A stretch of DNA of 64,000 nucleotides from Sulfitobacter sp. CW3 (GTDB taxonomy: Bacteria > Pseudomonadota > Alphaproteobacteria > Rhodobacterales > Rhodobacteraceae): NCBI RefSeq assembly GCF_019392245.1, contig NZ_JAHXRL010000012.1:1-64000 (forward strand), read 5' to 3'. How positions within the stretch are numbered: the first letter of the stretch is position 1; the number at the start of each line of letters is the position of its first letter. The notes under the pieces were generated by a model. That model was not told where the DNA came from. It was given only the letters and a program-made list of their open reading frames with translations, and searched no databases. Shown here piece after piece: positions 56,960 through 64,000 of the stretch. The position numbers and the translations under genes are program-made.

Positions 56960-57625
56960 ATGCTTCGTTCTCTCCTACTCGCCTTGGCAATTGGTACCTC
57001 TGGCTTGGCGCACGCGCAGACAGCCCCGTCTGCATCAGACATCGCGTCTTACACAGGTTTGCATCTTGCTGCCCATGAGGGCGATGTGGATGAGATCAAC
57101 CGTTTGATTGCAGCAGGTGCTGATGTGGACATTCGTGATCGGTCACAGCGCACTCCCGCACATGTCGCAGCCTTCGCTTCACTTGATGATGCTCTGATCG
57201 CACTGGCACAGGGCGGCGCGGATATGAACGCGTTGGAAAACCGCGTCTATGACGTGCTGACCATCGCAGCTGTCGCGGATGACTCTGAAATGGTGTCGCT
57301 GGCAATGGAACTAGGGAACGCCCCGGACCTGATCACCAGCGTCTATGACGGCACCGCCCTTATTGCCGCAGCCCACCTCGGACATCACGCCGTGGTAGCG
57401 CGTCTTGTCGAGGGCGGCGCACCACTGGATCATATCAACAATCTGGCATGGACGGCTTTGATAGAGGCTGTCGTACTGGGCGACGGCGGCCCTGATCATA
57501 TCAAGACGGTGCAAATCCTCGTCGATGCGGGTGCAGATAAATCCATCGGAGATCGCGATGGCGTCACACCGTTGCAACACGCCACTTCACGCGGCTACGC
57601 CGAAATGGTCGAAATCCTGAAATAG
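56960..57625 (+). CDS. Secreted ankyrin-repeat protein
   Basis: A 221-residue protein. Signal RSLLLALAIGTSGLAHA, then about five ankyrin units: GLHLAAHEGDVDEINRLIAAGADVD, TPAHVAAFASLDDALIAL, GTALIAAAHLGHHAVVARLVEGG, WTALIEAVVLGD, VTPLQHATSRGYAEMVEIL. Periplasmic partner or scaffold; shares an operon with the HbpS-like gene (54-bp gap). Confidence 0.85.
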   Translation: MLRSLLLALAIGTSGLAHAQTAPSASDIASYTGLHLAAHEGDVDEINRLIAAGADVDIRDRSQRTPAHVAAFASLDDALIALAQGGADMNALENRVYDVLTIAAVADDSEMVSLAMELGNAPDLITSVYDGTALIAAAHLGHHAVVARLVEGGAPLDHINNLAWTALIEAVVLGDGGPDHIKTVQILVDAGADKSIGDRDGVTPLQHATSRGYAEMVEILK

Positions 57626-58523
57626 GAGGTTTGGCGATGTCGTTACCAAATCGTGCTATTTTGAATACTGCCGTGCCCACCAAGCTCATTGCAACCTCCC
57701 CAAGCAGCCGTTGACGCAACCGCAGCGAAAGGGCGCTTCGTCCGCGACCTGTAAATTCATGGTTTCAGAATTGCTGCGCGCTGCATGAACGGCGACTGTT
57801 TCCGCTGCTCGGCAGCATGAAATTTCACGCCTTTGCAGAGATCTTTGTGCTGCGCGCGCATGCAGCGAGAAAATCCAAGGTACAGGTTGGGCTGATTGTG
57901 TTGAAAAACTCCGTTTTTGGGTCTGATCGACGAAATTTGTCGCTGTACAGCGTGACCAGGTTTTGGTGGCCAGGGGTTCGGTTAATTTGGCCTTCTGCCG
58001 CTCCTGTGTCAGCTCACTGCGCCTCATGAGCGATCTCATTTTACTTTTTGATATGATGGGTTTTTGCCGGAAAATCTCGACATCTGAACTTTAGAGTTTT
58101 TCAACAAAATCGGCTCATTTTCCTCTTTCGCTGCGCGCCGCACGAACGGCGGCTTATGGTTCTGAATCTCATTAATTCAGTCCCATTATATACGAATTCC
58201 GAAGGAAATGTCGGATCTTGTAAATGATGAGACCGAGTTTGCAGCAAGAACAAGGTCTTGCCAGTTTTCAATGTTGAGACTCAACAGGTTTTGCTCTTTG
58301 ATGCTGCAAAGCAATAGTCGGATATTAATGTAGGTCGCGACAACGGAGCATATGGCCGAAAAAGCAGATCTCGAGATCACCACACCTTTGGCTTGCTTGT
58401 ACCCCTTGCCTTGTGAGTTGATGAAAAAATACCTTGAAGCTCTAGTGGGTAGAGGTCTTAGGTCTTCGAAAACGCCGTTTCTTATATCACGACGTTCGCC
58501 AAACAAAGTTGGGAAAATACACT
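57626..58523. other. Large gene-free region with MITE-like element
   Basis: About 900 bp with no supported gene. CTGCGCGC.GCA.GAACGGCG occurs twice (57773 and 58129) flanking the inverted-repeat element at 57900-58105. Possibly an insertion remnant. Confidence 0.45.
57900..58105. mobile_element. MITE-like element bounded by 12-bp inverted repeats
   Basis: GTTGAAAAACTC at 57900-57911 and its perfect reverse complement at 58094-58105, 206 bp in all. No transposase frame inside. Could be an IS remnant or a non-autonomous element. Confidence 0.45.
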
Positions 58524-59189
58524 ATGCTGACCAGACGTCATTTCGTGGTAACCACAGCCGCCCTCTTTTCTGCGCCGCTTGCTAGTTCTGTTTCTGCTAA
58601 AACTTGGCCGACCGCATCGCAAAAGGCCGCTTGGGATGCGCAGGTAACCCCATTTGGATTCGATTTAGAAACGACCAATCCTTGGGGTTTTAACTCCCGC
58701 TTCCTTCCCCAGCGGGTTGCAGCAAACGACGGCCTGACACCGGGCGATATCCACGTAGATGCCGTCGCGCGCTACCTCTATCACGTTGAGCAGGGCGGGA
58801 CCGCGATGCGTTACGGTGTGGCAATTGCGCGAGGCAATTTGTACGAGCCGGGCACCTATACTATCCGGCGAAAAGTTGAGTGGCCACATTGGACGCCAAC
58901 CCAATCCATGATCGCTCGCGAGCCGGAGACCTATGAACAATTTGCCGATGGGATGGAACCAGGACCGTCGAACCCTCTGGGATCACGTGCCATTTATCTA
59001 TTTGTTGGTGATCGCGATACCTATCTCAGGATTCACGGTACTCCGTCTCCGCAGTCGATCGGCGGACGTGCGAGTTCCGGATGTGTCCGGATGGTGATGG
59101 CCCATATCAACGAACTTTATCCCAGAATTGAACTTCGATCGACGGCATACCTATATTCAGCTGAAGAAAGCGTAACTTCTTCAAGCTGA
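58524..59189 (+). CDS. Exported L,D-transpeptidase (YkuD/ErfK)
   Basis: A 221-residue protein. Tat-type signal LTRRHFVVTTAALFSAPLA. Catalytic YkuD domain: LFVGDRDTYLRIHGTP (His) and SIGGRASSGCVRM (Ser-x-Gly-Cys nucleophile). YEQFADGMEPGPSNPLGSRAIYL is also conserved. Crosslinks or anchors peptidoglycan. Paralogue of 59571-60164. Confidence 0.88.
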   Translation: MLTRRHFVVTTAALFSAPLASSVSAKTWPTASQKAAWDAQVTPFGFDLETTNPWGFNSRFLPQRVAANDGLTPGDIHVDAVARYLYHVEQGGTAMRYGVAIARGNLYEPGTYTIRRKVEWPHWTPTQSMIAREPETYEQFADGMEPGPSNPLGSRAIYLFVGDRDTYLRIHGTPSPQSIGGRASSGCVRMVMAHINELYPRIELRSTAYLYSAEESVTSSS

Positions 59190-59282
59190 GTAGATGGAGC
59201 TGTCTGATAAATTGACCAAGCCTGTAAAAGTGTTGAAGGTTTCCCACAGGCTTGGTGATTTTTTCGGGTTCATGTAATTGAC

Positions 59283-59552
59283 CTATACTGCTGGCGCAGC
59301 ACAGATCGGATTTCCACGGGAGCTTCGTAGAGGCACTAAAGTTGTTTCAACGGGTCCAGCGTGTAAATACCAATAGCAACTGTCTTCCGGCACTAGGCGC
59401 GCAGACTGGAGATCCTGATCACGTGCCGCCATAGCAGCTACAACTTCTGGTATTTGGCGCGTTTGCGAAGTTTCGGCTGGATTATTGAAGGGGGTGGAGC
59501 ACGCCCCCAACACCAACGTAGCTGCAACTATTGCGCCGGTTCGAATATACAT
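59283..59552 (-). CDS. Small lipoprotein
   Basis: An 89-residue protein with lipobox LGAC (residues ~15-18). Two further Cys (DSCYWYL, PICAAP). Lies 18 bp after the second transpeptidase on the same strand. Function unknown. Confidence 0.65.
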   Translation of the reverse strand: MYIRTGAIVAATLVLGACSTPFNNPAETSQTRQIPEVVAAMAARDQDLQSARLVPEDSCYWYLHAGPVETTLVPLRSSRGNPICAAPAV

Positions 59553-59570
59553 CTGTAAAATTTCCTTACT

Positions 59571-60164
59571 TTAGAATAGCTTCACTTGAGTTCCGACCTT
59601 GGCGAGACCGAACAGTTCTTCGATGTGCTCGTTGTAAAGACCTATACAGCCATTTGACGATTGTCTGCCAATCTTACGAGTATCGCCAGTTCCGTGCACC
59701 CTGTAGTATTGCCAAGACAAATAAAGTGCATGAGTTCCTAGTGGATTGTCCGGTCCTGGTGGCCAAAAGTCTGGCCACTCCGGATTACGCTCCTTCATCG
59801 AGGGCGTTGGTCGCCAGCTAGGGCCATCCACTTTACGAATAACTTCGGTATAACCGCGCCGCGTCAACTCCTCTGTCAGTGGCACGCTGGACGGATAGAG
59901 TTTGTAGATGCTTTCGTCTTCCGACCAGAATTGAACCGCACGGGAGTCGATGTCACATAGGATTGCACCATTTTTCAAGTCAGTGAAATGATCTTGCCAT
60001 GAGACGATCCTGAACCCAGAAATATTGCTTCGCACCGCCGGTGCAGTTAGACTCTCAGTTGTCTGTGCCATGGCCTTACTCGTTGCGAGAACCAATCCAC
60101 TTGCCGCTGCACAAAGGAGTGCAGTCCGACGCGTGAACAATCTGTCATTAGCTTGTTTCATCAA
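59571..60164 (-). CDS. Exported L,D-transpeptidase (YkuD/ErfK)
   Basis: A 197-residue protein. Tat signal FTRRTALLCAAASGLVLA. WQYYRVHGTGD (His), KIGRQSSNGCIGL (Cys nucleophile), PGPDNPLGTHALYL. Similar to the enzyme at 58524 but on the opposite strand. Confidence 0.88.
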   Translation of the reverse strand: MMKQANDRLFTRRTALLCAAASGLVLATSKAMAQTTESLTAPAVRSNISGFRIVSWQDHFTDLKNGAILCDIDSRAVQFWSEDESIYKLYPSSVPLTEELTRRGYTEVIRKVDGPSWRPTPSMKERNPEWPDFWPPGPDNPLGTHALYLSWQYYRVHGTGDTRKIGRQSSNGCIGLYNEHIEELFGLAKVGTQVKLF

Positions 60165-60268
60165 GAAAACCTCTGGTCTTGTTATTTTTACGGTTTTAGG
60201 ACCTCCACCAGCTAGAGCTTCAACACAGCGTCACTCACAAACCCGTGAGGCCGAAAGTCGTCAGGGTA

Positions 60269-60832
60269 TTAGAGAAACCTGCGGGTTGTTCGGAGGTAGC
60301 CTCGGTATGAGTCCCCGTAGCGATCAATCAACCAGCGCTCTTCAGCGAAGGGCGCGAGTGCCAATGCCGTAACGCCGGTGATAATCACCGGCCACGCGAG
60401 GATCGAGGCGGAGAGCAATCCGATCCCGATAAGGATCACTATGTCAGCCACATACTGAGGATTGCGGGAGAACCGGTAGAGGCCACGGGTCCGCAGAACG
60501 CCTTCATCGCCACTCGTCGCCGCCATCCCAAGCTGCATCACACCGGACCAGACGACGGCATTGCCCAGAACGATCAGACAAAGCCCCAGACCCCAACGTA
60601 TGATCCATGGAAAATCGAAAGCACCCCATTCCAGCAGACCCAAAGCAATTGTGGACCCGAAGCCGACGCAAGTAAGTGCCCAGACGACGGTCTTATGAGC
60701 TACTGTCGAGTGAACCGGCGGCCAGACACGTCGCTCCGGTTGGAAGATGGACCAGATTATCCCCACGACCAGCAGAAGATTGGCCGCACATCCTAAAACG
60801 AGAACCACGGTTTTGAGGTCACCCATGACCAT
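60269..60832 (-). CDS. ICMT/PEMT-like membrane methyltransferase
   Basis: A 187-residue membrane protein with four or five helices. GVLRTRGLYRFSRNPQYVADI and AEERWLIDRYGDSYRGYLRTTRRF are the family signature. It overlaps the CDF gene by 14 bp, the last gene of the metal island. Substrate unknown. Confidence 0.75.
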   Translation of the reverse strand: MVMGDLKTVVLVLGCAANLLLVVGIIWSIFQPERRVWPPVHSTVAHKTVVWALTCVGFGSTIALGLLEWGAFDFPWIIRWGLGLCLIVLGNAVVWSGVMQLGMAATSGDEGVLRTRGLYRFSRNPQYVADIVILIGIGLLSASILAWPVIITGVTALALAPFAEERWLIDRYGDSYRGYLRTTRRFL

Positions 60833-61727
60833 ACTTTTCTACGTCTTGATGTTTGGCTGCTGAGCGTTCAAATTCCAGCGTCGAATGGTCGATCCCGAAT
60901 TCCTCTTCTAGGCGGGTCTTGATTGCCGTCTTGATGCTTTCGAGGTCATCCCAGCGGCCGACGGCGATCACGACATGGGTATCGAGCGCAGCGCGATGCT
61001 CCTGCATCTGCCAAAAATGCGCATGATGCACTTCCTCGACGCCATCCACTTCTTCCACGGCTGCGATAACCTCTTCCGTATCAATGTCAGGCGGGCTGCC
61101 CAGCATCAGGGTGCGGATCGGGCCGCCGATCTCGCTGAAGGCGAGCCACAGGATATAAGCCGCAATTCCGATGGTGATCGCGGGATCAACCCATCGGATG
61201 TCGTAGAGAAGGATCAAGACACCGCCGACGATGACCGCCACGGACGCCAGCGCGTCGCTGAGGTTGTGGAGGAACAGCGCCCGGATGTTCACGCTGCCTT
61301 TCTGCATCGAATAAGTCAGCCACGCAGTGAGGGTATCGATGAACAGCGCCACACTGCCCAGAATGACCACGGTCCAACCCGCGACTGCGGGTGGATCAAC
61401 AAAACGCATTGCGCCTTCGTAGACCAGATAAAGGCCGATGATGATCAGCGAGGTATAATTGATCAGGGCGGCTACAATCTCGACCCTGCCATATCCGAAG
61501 GTCATTTTCGCATCGGCCGGGCGGCGCGCGATCTTGCGTGCGCCGAACGCGATGACGAGTGATGCCATATCTGAAAAGTTGTGGATGGCATCCGCGATCA
61601 GCGCCAGGCTGCCGGAGAGTATTCCCCCGACGATCTGCGCAACCGTCAGAAGGCCGTTCGCCCAAATGGCGACCGCGACCCGCCGGTCACCTTCCTTGGG
61701 CTCCATATGGCCATGATCATGCGGCAT
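60819..61727 (-). CDS. Cation diffusion facilitator (CzcD-like)
   Basis: A 302-residue CDF. ALIADAIHNFSDMASLVIAF carries the metal-site HxxxD. Six helices; LFLHNLSDALASVAVI repeats the HxxxD in the fifth helix. C-terminal domain with VEEVHHAHFWQMQEHRAALDTHVVI. Start followed by a His-rich cluster (PHDHGHMEP). Exports Zn/Cd/Co type metals. Confidence 0.88.
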   Translation of the reverse strand: MPHDHGHMEPKEGDRRVAVAIWANGLLTVAQIVGGILSGSLALIADAIHNFSDMASLVIAFGARKIARRPADAKMTFGYGRVEIVAALINYTSLIIIGLYLVYEGAMRFVDPPAVAGWTVVILGSVALFIDTLTAWLTYSMQKGSVNIRALFLHNLSDALASVAVIVGGVLILLYDIRWVDPAITIGIAAYILWLAFSEIGGPIRTLMLGSPPDIDTEEVIAAVEEVDGVEEVHHAHFWQMQEHRAALDTHVVIAVGRWDDLESIKTAIKTRLEEEFGIDHSTLEFERSAAKHQDVEKYGHG

Positions 61728-61754
61728 GAAGCGTCCTTTTCTCTTCGGGTTTGT

Positions 61755-62443
61755 TCATAAAATCACCTCTTCGAGAGAAAGGAGGAGGAGAAAGCCAACG
61801 AAAAACATCGCGGTGACCCACGGACGGTCAGGAGTTTCGTGGGCTTCCACCAGCAATTCTTCGGTCACGAGATAGAGCAGAGCAATCAGTCCAAAGCTCA
61901 GAAAGCCCGTGATGTAATGGGCCGGAAGGCTGGCGATTGGCGTTGCGATGAACGCACCGACGGGCAGGAGGACAACCAGCGCGGCGATGATCAGAACGAT
62001 CCGCATCCGGGATTTCACCGTCTCCGAAAGCTCGGTGGTGACGGCCAACCCTAGGAAAAGAACCTCAACGCTGAGCGCGATGGTCAGCAACAAACCAGCC
62101 TTGGCCCCAGCAGCAAAGGCAATCCCAAGCACAAGGCCGTCGATCAGGATATCGACGCCAACGAGCGTGAGCAGCCCCGCTGGTCCTTTGATAACTCTTT
62201 CTAGCTGACGGATGGCCAACATCACGCCGATCCCAGCAAAGCCGCCGACAATTGTCGCGATCGGAGATCCACTATGTGCGATATCCGGCATGATTTCACC
62301 GCCGCAGCGGCAAAGACGACACCTGCTGCAAAGTGCTGAATAGCACTGACCAGCGTCGGTCCAGGCCGCACATTGACCGCAACGACGGCTCCCAGAATCG
62401 CGACCGCGGCCGGTATTAGCGTATAGACCCAGGCAGCAGTCAT
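61755..62443 (-). pseudogene. ZIP-family metal transporter with one-base frameshift
   Basis: From 62443 the frame gives TAAWVYTLIPAAVAILGAVVAV, SAIQHFAAGVVFAAAA, then goes out of frame. A one-base insertion near 62300 (in the GCGGCGGTGAAA run) would continue GEIMPDIAHSGSPI and the rest to 61755, a typical ZIP (HFAAG, metal His/Glu). So gene is broken or has a sequencing error. About 229 residues when joined. Confidence 0.7.
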
Positions 62444-63054
62444 CTCTTATCTCCATGTACCGTTTCATGGTGTTCGCCGTGTGTGTCCCGCAGGATACCG
62501 ATGCCGCCCCATGCCGCGATGCCAGCCACCGAGACCCCGACAACGAGGTCGGGCCAGTTGCTGCCCAACCACCAAACGAGAGCGCCCGCGATCAGGATGC
62601 CGCCGTTCGATGCGAAATCGTTGAGGCTGAAGGTGTTGGCGGCCCGGATGTTCACGTCCGGCTCCTTCAGTCGCCCGAGCAGCCAGATGCAGGCGAGGTT
62701 GACGACCGCAGCGACCAGCGACATGGCGATCATCAACGGTCCGAGTGGTTCGGACCCCCCGTCAAAGCGTCTCCAGGCGTCGATCAAAATTGCTATGGCA
62801 AAGATCAGCAGCAGTCCACCGGATACGTTTGCGGCACCCCGTTTCCACTTCGACGACCGGGACAAGGCAAATAGGCTGATACCATAGACGAGACTGTCGG
62901 ATGTGTTGTCTAGGCCGTTGGCGATTAGGGCGCTGGAATCGCCGATGGCTCCCGTAGTGAAGAACCCCGCCGCAATTCCGAGATTGAGTCCGAGAACAAC
63001 CCAGAGCGTCTTACGCTCTTTCTCCGCTGACCCGATAAACTTATTTTCGACCAT
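62440..63054 (-). CDS. Cation efflux (CDF-like) transporter
   Basis: A ~204-residue short CDF. SSALIANGLDNTSDSLVYGISLF has the first metal site (N..D form), FSLNDFASNGGILIAGALVWW the second. Ends HGEHHETVHGDKR, His-rich. No C-terminal cytoplasmic domain. Start at 63054 is chosen since the promoter -10 lies at 63120-63125; the TTG at 63111 would be leaderless. First gene of the MerR-regulated unit. Confidence 0.75.
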   Translation of the reverse strand: MVENKFIGSAEKERKTLWVVLGLNLGIAAGFFTTGAIGDSSALIANGLDNTSDSLVYGISLFALSRSSKWKRGAANVSGGLLLIFAIAILIDAWRRFDGGSEPLGPLMIAMSLVAAVVNLACIWLLGRLKEPDVNIRAANTFSLNDFASNGGILIAGALVWWLGSNWPDLVVGVSVAGIAAWGGIGILRDTHGEHHETVHGDKR

Positions 63055-63119
63055 CGAACCGACAAACTTTCCATTTTCTCGAAAAGGCTTGAAAAGCCCG
63101 ATTGTAAGCAATCAGAACG

Positions 63120-63150
63120 TAGATAGAACCTCTAGTTACTAGAGGTTCAA
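63120..63150 (-). promoter_or_regulatory. MerR-type promoter, 19-bp spacer
   Basis: TTGAAC (63145-63150), 19 bp, TATCTA (63120-63125) on the minus strand. The spacer is a perfect dyad GAACCTCTAG-TTA-CTAGAGGTTC (63126-63148). Overlong spacer and dyad are the hallmark of MerR-activated metal promoters. Confidence 0.85.
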
Positions 63151-63169
63151 GAGAAATCTTGGATAAGCT

Positions 63170-63598
63170 TCATGCCCCAATCTGGTCGTGCTCGGTCAGA
63201 CATTCTGAATGGTCACGCAGGACCTCCAGAACCTTGCACTCCGCAACGCTGTCACCGTCACACTCGGCGACCATGCGTTTCAGCTCTCTCTTGAGCGCTT
63301 GCAGACGCTTGATCCGCTGTTCGACTTGGTGGAGTTGCCGACGCGCGATCGAATCCGCCTCCGCGCAGGATTGGGACGGGTTGTCCGACAGGTCCAGCAG
63401 TTCCCGGATGGAATCGAGCGAAAAGCCGAGCTGGCGCGAGTGCCGGATAAAGGCCAGCCGGTCGAGATCCTTCTCGAAGTACCGGCGTTGGCCACCCGCA
63501 GTCCTTCCGGCCTCGTTCATCAAACCGATTTCTTCGTAATAGCGGATCGTTTGAACCTTAGTTCCGGTTCTCCGCGAGAGTGTTCCAATTGCCAGCAT
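63170..63598 (-). CDS. MerR-family heavy-metal regulator (CadR/PbrR/ZntR-like)
   Basis: A 142-residue protein. LAIGTLSRRTGTKVQTIRYYEEIGLM is the winged HTH, then GGQRRYFEKDLDRLAFIRHSRQLGFSLDSIRELLDL and dimer helix. Metal loop at the C-end: C in QSCAEAD, CDGDSVAECKVL. Three Cys suit Cd, Pb or Zn sensing. Adjacent to the 19-bp spacer promoter. Confidence 0.88.
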   Translation of the reverse strand: MLAIGTLSRRTGTKVQTIRYYEEIGLMNEAGRTAGGQRRYFEKDLDRLAFIRHSRQLGFSLDSIRELLDLSDNPSQSCAEADSIARRQLHQVEQRIKRLQALKRELKRMVAECDGDSVAECKVLEVLRDHSECLTEHDQIGA

Positions 63599-63709
63599 TT
63601 CCGCTCCTTTAACTCTACAGTGTTTGTAGCTTATCGGTGGGCCAACTACCTTGAAAAGGCATTGGCTTCACATTGCCGTGACTTCCGACAATAAAAAGTA
63701 ACTTTTTGC

Positions 63710-63740
63710 TTGAACCTCTATCTGCTGTAGCTTGTATCCC
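63710..63740 (+). promoter_or_regulatory. Second 19-bp spacer promoter, upstream of SCO gene
   Basis: TTGAAC (63710-63715), 19 bp, TATCCC (63735-63740). It shares TTGAACCTCTA with the site at 63120 but the dyad is only partial. MerR may control the SCO gene as well. Confidence 0.55.
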
Positions 63741-63777
63741 GCCACAGACGAATTGGATTAGGTGAGTGGCGCAAGCA

Positions 63778-64000
63778 ATGAAGAAGGTCCGGATAGCTCT
63801 TTGGTCGGCGGTGGTTATCGCTGCCGCGGCGACTGCTGCGCTTTGGATGACCGAACGCAATCAAGGACCGGTCGCCGCGCGTGTCGATCCCGAAGCCGAG
63901 AGATTTGCTGCGGATTTCGAGTTGACGGACCACAATGGAATGATTCAGGCCGACGAGGATTTTCGCGGACGCTGGATGCTCGTCTTCTTCGGTTTCACGA
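63778..64000 (+). CDS. SCO1/SenC-family protein, N-terminal part
   Basis: Starts KKVRIALWSAVVIAAAAT (signal/anchor), then ADFELTDHNG, DFRGRWMLVFFGFT, the SCO1 start before its CxxxC copper motif, which is beyond the window. Copper delivery to cytochrome oxidase or thiol exchange. RBS TTAGGTGAG. Confidence 0.8.
   Translation, partial: MKKVRIALWSAVVIAAAATAALWMTERNQGPVAARVDPEAERFAADFELTDHNGMIQADEDFRGRWMLVFFGFT

Noticed and set aside
58186..58506. Minus-strand frame of 106 codons
   Set aside because: No ribosome site or family; lies in a gene-free stretch. Possible but unsupported.

Overview
The window looks like a mosaic from a marine Rhodobacterales (Roseobacter-group) alphaproteobacterium. 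About 45 kb is a self-transmissible plasmid backbone or an integrated copy of one. It is joined to about 19 kb of metabolic and metal genes with visibly higher GC. The Roseobacter assignment rests on several features: a LexA box of the GTTC-N7-GTTC type in front of umuDC, an RPA-family RepA with iterons, a solo RepC-like protein, a VirB/VirD4 transfer system with a DUF4177-like protein in the operon, and a cobalamin riboswitch in front of a DUF1636 gene. No rRNA, tRNA or CRISPR array was seen.

Layout. 1-2.4 kb: the start of an EcoRI-family adenine methyltransferase and an AAA_13-type ATPase with a CPYC zinc-hook-like motif, probably a defence module. 2.7-5.4 kb: a TrbM-like secreted protein and a RepC-like protein. 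6-13 kb: DUF3768, a large ParB-like protein, a secreted M15-type peptidase, a RelE/XRE toxin-antitoxin pair, small proteins, a secreted nuclease and SSB. 13.3-17.5 kb: a short prokaryotic Argonaute with its DUF4365-APAZ nuclease partner (SPARDA type), downstream of repA on the same strand, then the iteron origin. 17.7-19.5 kb: umuDC. 20.7-22.3 kb: a membrane protein with a restriction-endonuclease-like C-terminus. 22.8-23.7 kb: ArdC antirestriction protein. 25-26.7 kb: parA, a probable parB, and a 355-bp array of phased heptads that is probably the centromere. 27-32.5 kb: MobC, relaxase and VirD4 coupling protein on the plus strand. 32.5-44.2 kb: a complete virB operon on the minus strand. 45.2-50.1 kb: MntR, a di-haem MauG-like peroxidase and a PhnDCE-like importer. 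50.2-53.7 kb: a BtuFCD-like importer with DUF1636 under a cobalamin riboswitch. 54.2-57.6 kb: a two-component system with a secreted HbpS/GlcG-like protein and a secreted ankyrin protein. 58.5-60.2 kb: two L,D-transpeptidases. 60.3-64 kb: a MerR-controlled metal-efflux island (CDF, a frameshifted ZIP gene, CDF, ICMT-like) and the start of a SCO1/SenC gene.

How the parts fit. ArdC, SSB, ParB and DUF3768 all point toward the likely oriT just upstream of mobC. Leading-region genes transcribed from an incoming T-strand are arranged this way. Two of the leaders (upstream of DUF3768-ParB and of ArdC) are related over about 270 bp and contain a conserved nested hairpin; a third, inverted hairpin copy precedes two small minus-strand genes. 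The same 12-N13-12 AT-rich inverted repeat sits before the TrbM-like gene, before mobC-relaxase-virD4 and before the virB operon, which suggests one regulator for the conjugation machinery. The most striking single signals are the heptad array beside parA, the SPARDA pair, the UmuD whose nucleophile serine is a cysteine, and a lytic transglycosylase whose two ends match the neighbouring VirB5.
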